The translations under genes were made by a program, and so were the position numbers. The notes under the pieces were generated by a model. It did no database searches and was not told the DNA's origin. It worked only from the letters and a program-made list of their open reading frames with translations. A stretch of 64,000 nucleotides of DNA from Caenispirillum bisanense (GTDB taxonomy: Bacteria > Pseudomonadota > Alphaproteobacteria > Rhodospirillales > Rhodospirillaceae): positions 806,001 to 870,000 of the forward strand of contig NZ_OCNJ01000001.1 in NCBI RefSeq assembly GCF_900230255.1. The letters run 5' to 3'. Below, one piece after another: positions 21,157 through 31,251 of this stretch (position 1 is the stretch's first letter; each line of letters begins with the position of its first letter).

Positions 21157-22107
21157 CTATTCGACCGTCGGCAGCTTCTTGCGCCGCTTGGTCTGCGGGG
21201 CGATGGCGTGGAAGCGCACCACGCGCAGCACGCCGGTGTCGATGAGCGCCATGCGCCGCATCCACATTTCCGCTTCCTTCAGCAGCGCGCGGCCGAGTTC
21301 GCGGTCTTCCTCCAGCTCCTTGCGGCTGAGGGTGCCGAGGAACTTGGCGAAGCCCAGCATCACCATCTTGCGATAGTCGGCGCTGACGTCCTGCACCACG
21401 CGCAGGTCCAGGTCCTGCCCGCGGATCAGTTCGGCCATCTTGGGGCCGGAGACCAGGTAGGGGCGCTGCGGCTCCTGGTCCGCCCATCCTTCCAGCACGC
21501 GCGGGTCGGCTTTCTCGCCCGGCATGAGCTCGATCAGCAGCATCTGGCCGCCGGGCTTCAAGCCCTCGGCCATCTGGGTGATGGTCAGGTCCTTGTCGGG
21601 CAGCGTGTGCATGCCGAGGCGCGAGAACACCACGTCGAAGCCGCTGGGGCGCAGCTTCAGGCGCTCGGGCACGAAGGACACCACCGGCGCCTTCTTTTCG
21701 AGGCCGTGCTTGTAACTTTCCCGCATGCCCGACTCGACCAGCACTTCCGACTGCTCGATGCTGGTGACCCAGACGCCGAAGGCCAGCGCCAGCGCGCGGC
21801 CGTCGCCACCCTGGCCGGCGCCGATCTGCAGCATGGACATGCTGTTGTTGGGGCTGAAGACGCGGAACAGGTCGACCACGTGGTCGTCGCCGCCGGGCAG
21901 GACGTGGCCGACGCCCCACATGCGGTCCATCAGCCGCACGCGCGGCTTCGGCCAGGCCGGATCCTGCGGGCCGGAGGGCGGGCGCGGCGCCTTGAAGACG
22001 CTGTCCTTCTTGGATGGCTCCGCGGACTTGGCAGCCTGCTCCGCCGCGCCGGCCTTCTTGGAGCCGCCACGCCGCAGAAATCCCATGAGACCGTTGCCAG
22101 CCGCCAA
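21157..22107 (-). CDS. Class I SAM-dependent methyltransferase (unknown substrate)
   Basis: 316 residues. After a 60-residue Lys/Ala/Pro-rich head comes a Rossmann methyltransferase: motif I MLQIGAGQGGDGRAL, the acidic strand VTSIEQSEV, FDVVFSRLGMHTLPD and a post-motif LKPGGQMLLIEL. Substrate cannot be told; the C-terminus is basic (KRRKKL). I chose the TTG at 22107 because GAGG lies eight bases ahead of it, while the ATG at 22086 has no usable ribosome site. Single gene. Confidence 0.8.
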   Translation of the reverse strand: MAAGNGLMGFLRRGGSKKAGAAEQAAKSAEPSKKDSVFKAPRPPSGPQDPAWPKPRVRLMDRMWGVGHVLPGGDDHVVDLFRVFSPNNSMSMLQIGAGQGGDGRALALAFGVWVTSIEQSEVLVESGMRESYKHGLEKKAPVVSFVPERLKLRPSGFDVVFSRLGMHTLPDKDLTITQMAEGLKPGGQMLLIELMPGEKADPRVLEGWADQEPQRPYLVSGPKMAELIRGQDLDLRVVQDVSADYRKMVMLGFAKFLGTLSRKELEEDRELGRALLKEAEMWMRRMALIDTGVLRVVRFHAIAPQTKRRKKLPTVE

Positions 22108-22165
22108 AACCCTTTCCTCACCCAGCGTGTGAACGTCGCCTGCGCAAAGGTTTAGCGCATGAAGA

Positions 22166-22209
22166 GAAAAAAATCACCCCCGGCTTTACGGTGGAAGCCG
22201 AGGGCGATT
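22166..22209 (-). terminator. Intrinsic terminator of the hydrolase operon
   Basis: Read on the minus strand: AATCGCCCTCGGCTT pairs with AAGCCGGGGGTGATT (two mismatches) and is followed by a run of T. It lies 28 bases past the alpha/beta hydrolase stop, so it ends the minus-strand pair starting at 23510. Confidence 0.85.
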
Positions 22210-22237
22210 GACAGGACGTCCAGCGGTTGCAGACCGA

Positions 22238-22939
22238 CTACAGTCGGGCGAGCCACTGCCGCAGGGCAGTATTCACCGCCTCGGGCGCTTCCAGGGTGGC
22301 GAGGTGGCCGCAGCCGTCGATCACGACGTACTCGACGTCCTGCAGCTGGTCGGCCATTTCCTGGTGGACCTTGGGCGGCGTCATGGCGTCCTCGGCGCCG
22401 CACAGCACCAGGCTCGGCACCGCCACGGCCTTCAAGTCGCCGCGGCCGTCCTTGCGGTCGATGATGGCGGTCTGCTGGCGGGCGAAGCCGACGACGCCGA
22501 CGCGTGCCGCCATCTCGGCACAGGTGTGCTTGAGGTCGGCATCCTCGAGGCGGCTCGGCGCCACCAGCATGGGGTACATCTCGTCGACCACGTCCATGAA
22601 GTCACCCGACTCGGCGCGGCGCACGAATTCGCGGCGGGCTTCCTGCTGCTCGGGGCGGTCGGCGCGGGCGTTGGTGTCGAGCAGGGCGAGGCCGAGCACC
22701 CGCTCCGGCGCCTGGCGCATCACTTCCTGCGCGATGTAGCCGCCCATGGACAGGCCACACACGGCGAAGCGCTGCGGCGCATCGTGCAGCAGGCGGCGGG
22801 CGAAGCCTTCCATGCTGTCGTCGTTCACCACGTCGGCGACGGTGATGTCGGCGACGTCGGCCAGCGCCGCGATCTGCGGCGCGAACAACGCGCGGTCGGT
22901 GAGCAGCCCGGGCACCAGCACGAGCGAAACCTTGGACAT
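22238..22939 (-). CDS. Alpha/beta hydrolase
   Basis: 233 residues with the nucleophile elbow CGLSMGGYIA (Ser64), an acid in LVLCGAEDAMTPP and the histidine in DGCGHLATLEAP, a complete catalytic triad. Length and cap fit the small carboxylesterase/lactonase-like hydrolases; no signal peptide. It follows the isochorismatase-like gene by 25 bases and shares its terminator, hence one operon. Substrate unknown. Confidence 0.85.
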   Translation of the reverse strand: MSKVSLVLVPGLLTDRALFAPQIAALADVADITVADVVNDDSMEGFARRLLHDAPQRFAVCGLSMGGYIAQEVMRQAPERVLGLALLDTNARADRPEQQEARREFVRRAESGDFMDVVDEMYPMLVAPSRLEDADLKHTCAEMAARVGVVGFARQQTAIIDRKDGRGDLKAVAVPSLVLCGAEDAMTPPKVHQEMADQLQDVEYVVIDGCGHLATLEAPEAVNTALRQWLARL

Positions 22940-22964
22940 TCTCTTGGATCTCCCTTGGTGGGTG

Positions 22965-23510
22965 TTATTTGATCAACGTCTTGCTGACCTCGCGGAAGGC
23001 CTCGTGGCGCGAATCGCCCAGCCACTCGAACAGCACCATCTCGGTGGTCACCACGGCAACGCCCGCCGCGGCCATGCGGACGAAGGCGGCGTCGCGGTCG
23101 GCGACGCGGCGCGACGAACAGGCGTCGCGCACCACGAACACCTCGTAGCCCAACGCGCGGAACCCGAGGCAGGTCTGCAGCACGCAGACGTGGCTCTCGA
23201 TGCCCGCCACCACCACCTGCGGCCGGCCGAAGCCGCGCAGGCGCTCGACGATGCCGGCGTCGGCCGCCGACGAGAACGTGCGCTTGGTCAGCACGTTCTC
23301 GGGCGCCGTCAGTTCGCGCAGGTCGAACATGGTGGGGCCGATGCCCTCGGGGTACTGCTCCGTCACCGTCACCGGCACGCCGAGCCGGGCGGCGCCGCGC
23401 ATGAGGCGGCTGCCGTTGTGCAGCACGATGCGCGGGTCGTCCATGACCGGGCAGAGTTTTTCCTGCACGTCGACGATCAGCAGCGAAGATCTGTCGGCAG
23501 TCATCAACAT
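22965..23510 (-). CDS. Isochorismatase-like cysteine hydrolase
   Basis: 181 residues. The triad of the family is in place: Asp14 in LLIVDVQEKL, Lys76 in VLTKRTFS and Cys109 in AGIESHVCVLQT, with the cis-peptide Gly-Ile before it. Such proteins (YcaC-like) hydrolyse amides or ureido compounds; the exact substrate is not evident. First gene of a two-gene minus-strand operon with the alpha/beta hydrolase. Confidence 0.88.
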   Translation of the reverse strand: MLMTADRSSLLIVDVQEKLCPVMDDPRIVLHNGSRLMRGAARLGVPVTVTEQYPEGIGPTMFDLRELTAPENVLTKRTFSSAADAGIVERLRGFGRPQVVVAGIESHVCVLQTCLGFRALGYEVFVVRDACSSRRVADRDAAFVRMAAAGVAVVTTEMVLFEWLGDSRHEAFREVSKTLIK

Positions 23511-23632
23511 GGCAGCCTCCCTGGCTCTGGCGCGTTGTTCCGGGCGGTGGCGAGGCCCCGTGCGGACCCGCCGACCGTAGACGAAATCGCCCGCCGGGCC
23601 AAGGCGGCCGGCATCGGGTATTTCCGCGAACG

Positions 23633-23660
23633 TTGACAGCGGCTATTCCCGCTCTATTAT
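23633..23660 (+). promoter_or_regulatory. Sigma-70-type promoter of the DEAD-box helicase
   Basis: TTGACA (23633-23638), a 16-base spacer and TATTAT (23655-23660). Nothing else lies between it and the helicase start at 23752, leaving a leader of about 85 bases, plausible for a cold-responsive RNA helicase. Confidence 0.75.
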
Positions 23661-23751
23661 CCGCACCGAACCGCATTTTGGCCCCGGGCCTGCGCCGACA
23701 TCTTTTCGAGCGTCCGCCCCCGCCAGATCCTGTAGGCCGAAATCCATACGC

Positions 23752-26118
<2,367 letters not shown>

Positions 26119-26175
26119 CGCGGCAGCCCTGACAACGACGAGGCTCGCGGAGCGATCCGCCGTCTCTCGAACGAC

Positions 26176-26220
26176 AAAGAACCTGCGGATGCGCGACGGC
26201 GCGCCGCGGGTTCTTTCGTT
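26176..26220 (+). terminator. Intrinsic terminator after the DEAD-box gene
   Basis: AAAGAACCTGCGG pairs with CCGCGGGTTCTTT (one mismatch) and continues into CGTTTCT. Located 58 bases past the helicase stop. It sits in a 323-base gap (26119-26441); the rest of the gap, 26221-26441, holds no gene or promoter I can defend. Confidence 0.88.
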
Positions 26221-26441
26221 TCTCGGCTCGGCGAATCAGTGGGCCGGGCGCCCTGTGCCCAGTGGAGCCGCGGTGTGTCCATCGGCATGACGGGCGCGCA
26301 GGTGCCACCCGATGACCGACGTTCGGCGCAGTGTTTTGCGCTTCATCGACAACGCCCACCGTATGCACAATTGAATACGGGTTTCCTAATGAACGGAAGG
26401 CGTTTATCCTGGGGTGATGAGGTCTTCACGGCGGTGGTTCC

Positions 26442-26861
26442 ATGGGCACGCATAGAGTCGCGCTGGTGCGCATCCTGCGGCGGCATGCCTACCTGATGAC
26501 CGGAACCCGAACGGTCGGCGACGAGTTCGTCGTGCGCGCCTTCGGTGGGGTGGGGCGCAGCCTGCTTCGGGACGGCGGACTGGCACCGGCCCTGCGGATG
26601 CTCTACCGGTGTCTGCCCCGGCGTGCCGTTTCCGGCGGCGACGCGGCCGTCGCCGCCTTGCGCAGCCTGCCGTTCCTCAATCGCGGCGCCGTGATCCTGA
26701 TCGTGATCCAGAACCTGTCGTTGATCGAGGCCGGCTACGTGCTCGGCATTCCTGCGGACTGCGTTCCCGACCTGCTCTCGGTCGGCCGCGAGCTGGTCGG
26801 TCTCGCGCAGGCGGCTACGGCGCCGTCGGCCGCGCCGCCACCGCCGCCGCCGGCGACCTGA
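26442..26861 (+). CDS. Stand-alone PhyR-like sigma-domain protein
   Basis: 139 residues. The start, LVRILRRHAYLMTGTRTVGDEFVVRAF, resembles the sigma2-like opening of PhyR/EcfG proteins (family pattern LRRYARALTGSQ..GDAYV). Residues about 85-120, LPFLNRGAVILIV..LSLIEAGYVLGIP, resemble the sigma4-like helix-turn-helix. No receiver domain follows; a Pro-rich tail ends the protein. PhyR binds the anti-sigma NepR through such a domain, so this could be a NepR-binding mimic or a divergent ECF factor. The upstream frame is closed at 26418, fixing the ATG. Confidence 0.6.
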   Translation: MGTHRVALVRILRRHAYLMTGTRTVGDEFVVRAFGGVGRSLLRDGGLAPALRMLYRCLPRRAVSGGDAAVAALRSLPFLNRGAVILIVIQNLSLIEAGYVLGIPADCVPDLLSVGRELVGLAQAATAPSAAPPPPPPAT

Positions 26862-26882
26862 CGGTCCGCGGGGCGGAGCGGC

Positions 26883-27416
26883 TCATGCGAGCGCGTTCAG
26901 CCACGATGCCGGGTAGTCCCACCGGCCGTAACCGGCATCGGTGTTGAGGTGACCGGCGTCGCCGGCGTCCACGAAGTCGGCGCCCCAGGCCTCGGCGAAG
27001 GCGGCGGCGCGGTCCCAGGCGACGAAGGGGTCGGTGCGGCTCGCCACAACCGTGGCCGGGAAGGGCAGGCGGTGCAGCGGCATGGGCGCGAAGCCCCAGA
27101 TCTCCGGCGGCGTGTGGTCGCGGCTGTCGACGTCGGCCGGCGCCACCAGCAGGGCGGCCTTAACGGCGTCGACGCGGCCCTCGCGGCTCCAGTGGGCGAC
27201 GGTGGCGCAGGCGAGGCTGTGGGCCAGCAGCACCACCGGGTCGTCGCCGGCATCCTGCACCGCTCGCTCCAGGCCCTGTACCCAATCCTGCAGGTCGGGC
27301 TTGTCCCAGTCGCCCATGACGACGCGGCGGCAGCCGGGCAGGGCGGTCTCCAGGTGGCTCTGCCAGTGGTCCGGCCCCGAATTGCCGAGGCCGGGAACGA
27401 CGAGGACGGTGGTCAT
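26883..27416 (-). CDS. RBBP9/YdeN-family serine hydrolase
   Basis: 177 residues. VVLLAHSLACATV carries Ser67, SRTDPFV Asp129 and GDAGHLN His156; VVPGLGNSGPDHWQ is the RBBP9 family opening. Small cytoplasmic serine hydrolase of uncertain substrate. AGGAG precedes the ATG. Divergent from ipdC across a 201-base gap. Confidence 0.9.
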   Translation of the reverse strand: MTTVLVVPGLGNSGPDHWQSHLETALPGCRRVVMGDWDKPDLQDWVQGLERAVQDAGDDPVVLLAHSLACATVAHWSREGRVDAVKAALLVAPADVDSRDHTPPEIWGFAPMPLHRLPFPATVVASRTDPFVAWDRAAAFAEAWGADFVDAGDAGHLNTDAGYGRWDYPASWLNALA

Positions 27417-27501
27417 GGGGGGCGGCTCCTGGATGATCGGTGGAACCGACGGTGGCAAATGCCGGTTGTGTCCGCAAGTCCCCGCCGCGCTACGCCATGG
27501 T

Positions 27502-27529
27502 GGGAAATTCGATTTCCTCCCGGGAAATT
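27502..27529. promoter_or_regulatory. Operator-like repeat array upstream of ipdC
   Basis: GGGAAATT at 27502-27509 and again at 27522-27529, twenty bases apart (two helical turns), with the inverted half-site ATTTCC at 27512-27517 between them. Each neighbouring pair forms a short palindrome. It lies about 90 bases before the ipdC start in the gap shared with the divergent hydrolase. Binding protein unknown. Confidence 0.45.
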
Positions 27530-27617
27530 GCCCCTGGGCGGCGGCGGCGTTCCGCGTTAGCCTCGCGGCAACACCGGCCGTCCGAGCCGGACCACGATCA
27601 GGGAGACGACCCGTCCC

Positions 27618-29261
27618 ATGCCCACCCTCAGCGAAGTCCTGCTCACCGCCCTGAAGGATCATGGCGCCCGCGAGATCTTCGGCATCCCCGGCGATTTCGC
27701 GCTGCCCTTCTTCCGTTATATCGAGAGCACCGGGATCCTGCCCCTGCATTGCCTGAGCCACGAGCCGGGCGTCGGATTCGCCGCCGACGCGGCGGCGCGC
27801 ATCCACAAAGGGCTCGGCGTCGCCTGCGTCACCTACGGCGCCGGGGCGTTCAACATGGTCAACCCGGTGGCCGGCGCCTATTCCGAGAAGTCGCCGCTGG
27901 TGGTCATTTCCGGCGCCCCCGGCAAGGGCGAGAAGGGCCGTGGCCTGCTGCTCCACCACCAGGCCAAGACCATCGAGAGCCAGCAGCGGGTGTTCGAGGA
28001 AATCACCTGCGCCCAGGCCATCCTCGACGACGTCCGCACCGCCCCGCGCGAAATCGCCCGCGTGCTCCGCGCTTGCCTGGACGAAAGCCGCCCCGTCTAC
28101 ATCGAGATTCCGCGCGACATGGTGGCCGAGCCCTGCGAGCCGGTGCAGCCGCTGCCGCCCCGCCGCGGCGATCCGGGCGCCGCCCGCGCCGCCGCCGCCG
28201 AGATCCTCGACCGCCTGAAGGAGGCGAAAAAGCCGGCCCTGCTCATCGGTGTCGAGGTGCGGCGCTACGACATCGAAGAAGAAGTGGCGCAGCTGGCCCG
28301 CCGCCTCAACATCCCCGTCGCCACCACCTTCATGGGCCGCGGCCTGTTGGCCGAGGCCGACGCGCCGTTGGTGGGCGTCTACATGGGGATGGCCGGCAAG
28401 CCGGACGTCAGCGAGATCATCGAGGAGTCGGACGGGCTGCTCATGCTCGGCGTCATCCTGTCGGACACCAACTTCGGCGTCTCCGGCCGCCGCATCGACC
28501 TGCGCCACGCCATGCTGGCGGCCGACGGCGAGGTGAGCCTCGGCTACCACAAGTATCCCGCCCTGCCGCTCGCCGACGTGGTGGCGGAACTGCTCGCGCA
28601 GGCCGAGCCGCCGCCGGCCGCCGAAGCCCTGCGCCGGCCGCAGCGCCAGGTGTGCCCGACGGGACTCGACGCCGACGACGCCGCGGTCGGCCCCATGGAC
28701 ATCGCGCGCGCCGTCAACGACCTGTTCGCGGCCAGCGGCCCCATGCCCATCGCGTCGGACATGGGCGACTGCCTGTTCACCGCCATGGACATCGTCAACA
28801 CCGCCTTGGTGGCGCCGGGCTACTACGCCACCATGGGGTTCGGCGTGCCGGCGGGAATCGGGCTGGCGGCGGCGACCGGGCGGCGGCCGCTCATCCTGGT
28901 GGGCGACGGCGCCTTCCAGATGACGGGGTGGGAACTGGGCAATTGCCTCGCCAACGGCTGGGCGCCCGTCGTCATCGTGTTCAACAACGCGAGCTGGGAG
29001 ATGCTGCGCACCTTCCAGCCCGAGGGCTCCTACAACAACCTAGCCGAATGGCGCTTTGCCGACATCGCCCAGGCGCTCGGCGGCTGCGGCCATCGGGCGG
29101 CGGCGCGGCGGGAGCTGAAGGCGGCGCTGGATGCGGCCATGGCCGACGAGGCGCGCTTCCACCTGATCGAGGTGATGCTGGAACGCGGCGCCATTTCCGA
29201 CACGCTGTCGCGCTTCGTGGCGACCATCAAGGGCAGCAACCAGCCGCCGCGCGAGAACTGA
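27618..29261 (+). CDS. ipdC: Indolepyruvate/phenylpyruvate decarboxylase
   Basis: 547-residue thiamine-diphosphate enzyme of the Azospirillum IpdC/PPDC type. It opens with EIFGIPGDFALPFF and LSHEPGVGFAADAAARI (activating Glu), followed by YGAGAFNMVN, and the ThDP/Mg motif VGDGAFQMTGWELGNCLANGW with FNNASWEML. It decarboxylates indole-3-pyruvate and phenylpyruvate, the key step to indole-3-acetic acid in plant-associated Azospirillum. Length matches the family. Monocistronic; an operator-like array lies upstream. Auxin production is an inference from the family. Confidence 0.92.
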   Translation: MPTLSEVLLTALKDHGAREIFGIPGDFALPFFRYIESTGILPLHCLSHEPGVGFAADAAARIHKGLGVACVTYGAGAFNMVNPVAGAYSEKSPLVVISGAPGKGEKGRGLLLHHQAKTIESQQRVFEEITCAQAILDDVRTAPREIARVLRACLDESRPVYIEIPRDMVAEPCEPVQPLPPRRGDPGAARAAAAEILDRLKEAKKPALLIGVEVRRYDIEEEVAQLARRLNIPVATTFMGRGLLAEADAPLVGVYMGMAGKPDVSEIIEESDGLLMLGVILSDTNFGVSGRRIDLRHAMLAADGEVSLGYHKYPALPLADVVAELLAQAEPPPAAEALRRPQRQVCPTGLDADDAAVGPMDIARAVNDLFAASGPMPIASDMGDCLFTAMDIVNTALVAPGYYATMGFGVPAGIGLAAATGRRPLILVGDGAFQMTGWELGNCLANGWAPVVIVFNNASWEMLRTFQPEGSYNNLAEWRFADIAQALGGCGHRAAARRELKAALDAAMADEARFHLIEVMLERGAISDTLSRFVATIKGSNQPPREN

Positions 29262-29317
29262 ACCGCAAACGGGCCGGCGGGGGCGGCGGAAAGGGCGGAC
29301 AAAGCCTGATTCCGCCG

Positions 29318-29346
29318 TTGACAGCCCCCCACCCGGCCCGTATCTT
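29318..29346 (+). promoter_or_regulatory. Sigma-70 promoter of rpmJ
   Basis: TTGACA (29318-29323), 17-base spacer, TATCTT (29341-29346), a near-consensus pair placed 42 bases ahead of the rpmJ ATG. It separates rpmJ from ipdC transcription. Confidence 0.85.
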
Positions 29347-29387
29347 GCGCGCTCTTCCGAGCCAAAAAGGTTTTCGAGGGACAGGTC

Positions 29388-29513
29388 ATGAAGGTCCGCA
29401 ACTCTCTGAAGTCGGCCAAGCTCCGCGACAAGAACTGCCGTGTCGTGCGTCGCAAGGGCCGTGTGTACGTGATCAACAAGAAGAACCCGCGCTTCAAGGC
29501 CCGCCAGGGCTGA
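29388..29513 (+). CDS. rpmJ: 50S ribosomal protein L36 (bL36)
   Basis: 41 residues, [20 protein letters not shown] then [19 protein letters not shown]: the longer, zinc-site-poor form of bL36 usual in alphaproteobacteria, with only one cysteine instead of a CCHC site. Very basic. It has its own strong promoter and intrinsic terminator, so it is a single-gene unit outside the spc operon. Confidence 0.96.
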   Translation: MKVRNSLKSAKLRDKNCRVVRRKGRVYVINKKNPRFKARQG

Positions 29514-29594
29514 GGACGCGATCCGGGCGGTGCGCTTGCGCCCCGCCGACGGATGGCGCCTCGTTCGCGGGGCGCGTTCTTCCGAAGAGCACTC

Positions 29595-29630
29595 GAAAAA
29601 GCCGCGCACGCCTGCGCGGCTTTTTCGTTT
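29595..29630 (+). terminator. Intrinsic terminator of rpmJ
   Basis: AAAAAGCCGCGCA pairs perfectly with TGCGCGGCTTTTT around CGCC, followed by CGTTT. It lies about 80 bases past rpmJ and ends its transcript; the A-rich left arm would also let it work on the opposite strand. Confidence 0.95.
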
Positions 29631-29678
29631 GTGCGCCCGCCCCGCGGGCTCGCCTAATCCGACAATTCCGTTCCGGCA

Positions 29679-29708
29679 TTGTCAGGCGCCGCACCTCCCC
29701 CATATGAT
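29679..29708 (+). promoter_or_regulatory. Candidate promoter of glcDEF
   Basis: TTGTCA (29679-29684), 18-base spacer and TATGAT (29703-29708), 50 bases before the glcD start. Strong ribosome site AGGGAGG follows. No GlcC-type operator could be recognised. Confidence 0.6.
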
Positions 29709-29758
29709 GGCGGAAAGACAAGGCATCCCAAGGATGCCGCCGCCAGGGAGGATGGCTC

Positions 29759-31246
29759 ATGCTGATGCCGCCGCCGGACCAGGGCACCATCGCCCGCCGG
29801 TCGGAGATCGTCGAGGCCCTGCGCCGAATCGTGCCGGGCGAGGGCGTCATCGCCGACGAGGACGAGCTGCGCGCCTATGACTGCGACGCGCTCACCGCCT
29901 ACAAGCAACTGCCGCTCGTCGTCGTCCTGCCGGAAAACACCGAGCAGGTCAGCCGCATCCTCAAATGGTGCCACGCCAAGGGCGTGAAGATCGTGCCGCG
30001 CGGCGCCGGCACCTCCCTGTCCGGCGGATCGCTGCCGCTGGCGGATGCCGTCACCATCGGCATGGGGCGGTTCAACCGCATCCTCGACATCGACTTCGAG
30101 AACCGCTGCGCCACCGTGCAGCCGGGCGTCACCAACCTCGCCATCACCACCGCCGTCGCCCACGCCGGCTTCTACTACGCGCCCGATCCGTCGAGCCAGA
30201 TCGCCTGTTCCATCGGCGGCAACGTGGCCGAGAACGCCGGCGGCGTGCATTGCCTGAAATACGGCCTTACCACCAACAACCTGCTCGGCGTCGAGATGGT
30301 GCTGCCCGACGGCGAGATCGTGCGGCTCGGCGGCAAGCACCTGGACGCCGGCGGCTACGACCTGCTCGGCGTCGTCACGGGGTCGGAGGGCATGCTCGGC
30401 ATCGTCACCGAAGTGACGGTGCGCATCCTCAAGAAGCCGGAAACCGCCAAGGCCGTGCTCATGGGCTTCCCGACCAGCGAGGCGGGCGGCGACTGCGTGG
30501 CGGCCATCATCGGCGCCGGCATCATCCCGGCGGGCCTGGAGATGATGGACCGCCCGGCCATCCACGCGGCGGAGGATTTCGTCCACGCCGGCTACCCGCT
30601 CGACGTGGAGGCGCTGCTCATCTGCGAGCTGGACGGCCCGGCGGCGGAAGTGGAACACCTGATTTCCCGCGTCGAAGCTATCGCCCGCGACCACGGCGCG
30701 TCGGAACTGCGCGTCTCCACCTCGGACGAGGAGCGCATGCGGTTCTGGGCCGGACGCAAGGCGGCCTTCCCGGCGGTCGGGCGCATCAGCCCCGACTACC
30801 TGTGCATGGACGGCACCATCCCGCGCCGCGCCCTGCCGCAGGTGCTGGCGCGCATGCAGGAGATGGCGCAGACCCACGCCCTGCGCGTCGCCAACGTCTT
30901 CCATGCCGGCGACGGCAACCTGCACCCGCTCATCCTGTTCGACGCCAACAAGCCGACGGAACTGGAGCGCGCCGAGGCCTTCGGGGCCGACATCCTGCGC
31001 CTGTGTGTCGAGGTCGGCGGCGTGCTGACCGGCGAGCATGGCGTGGGCGTGGAAAAGCGCGACCTCATGCCGGTGATGTTCGGCGAGGACGACATCAAGC
31101 AGCAGCAGCGCATCAAGTGCGCCTTCGATCCCGAGCAGCTGCTCAACCCCGGCAAGGTCTACCCGACCCTGCACCGCTGCGCCGAACTGGGCCGCCTGCA
31201 CGTCACCGGCGGCCGCCTGCCGTTCCCCGACATCCCGCGCTTCTGA
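29759..31246 (+). CDS. glcD: Glycolate oxidase subunit GlcD (FAD-linked)
   Basis: 495 residues. FAD-binding PCMH domain (PRGAGTSLSGGSLPLAD near residue 80, SIGGNVAENAGGVHCLKYG) followed by the FAD-oxidase C domain with NVFHAGDGNLHPLILFD and GEHGVGVEKRDLMP. Oxidises glycolate to glyoxylate together with GlcE and GlcF, at the membrane, feeding the glyoxylate/glycerate route; a glycerate kinase lies at 42 kb. First of three tightly packed genes. Confidence 0.96.
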   Translation: MLMPPPDQGTIARRSEIVEALRRIVPGEGVIADEDELRAYDCDALTAYKQLPLVVVLPENTEQVSRILKWCHAKGVKIVPRGAGTSLSGGSLPLADAVTIGMGRFNRILDIDFENRCATVQPGVTNLAITTAVAHAGFYYAPDPSSQIACSIGGNVAENAGGVHCLKYGLTTNNLLGVEMVLPDGEIVRLGGKHLDAGGYDLLGVVTGSEGMLGIVTEVTVRILKKPETAKAVLMGFPTSEAGGDCVAAIIGAGIIPAGLEMMDRPAIHAAEDFVHAGYPLDVEALLICELDGPAAEVEHLISRVEAIARDHGASELRVSTSDEERMRFWAGRKAAFPAVGRISPDYLCMDGTIPRRALPQVLARMQEMAQTHALRVANVFHAGDGNLHPLILFDANKPTELERAEAFGADILRLCVEVGGVLTGEHGVGVEKRDLMPVMFGEDDIKQQQRIKCAFDPEQLLNPGKVYPTLHRCAELGRLHVTGGRLPFPDIPRF

Positions 31247-31251
31247 GGCCC

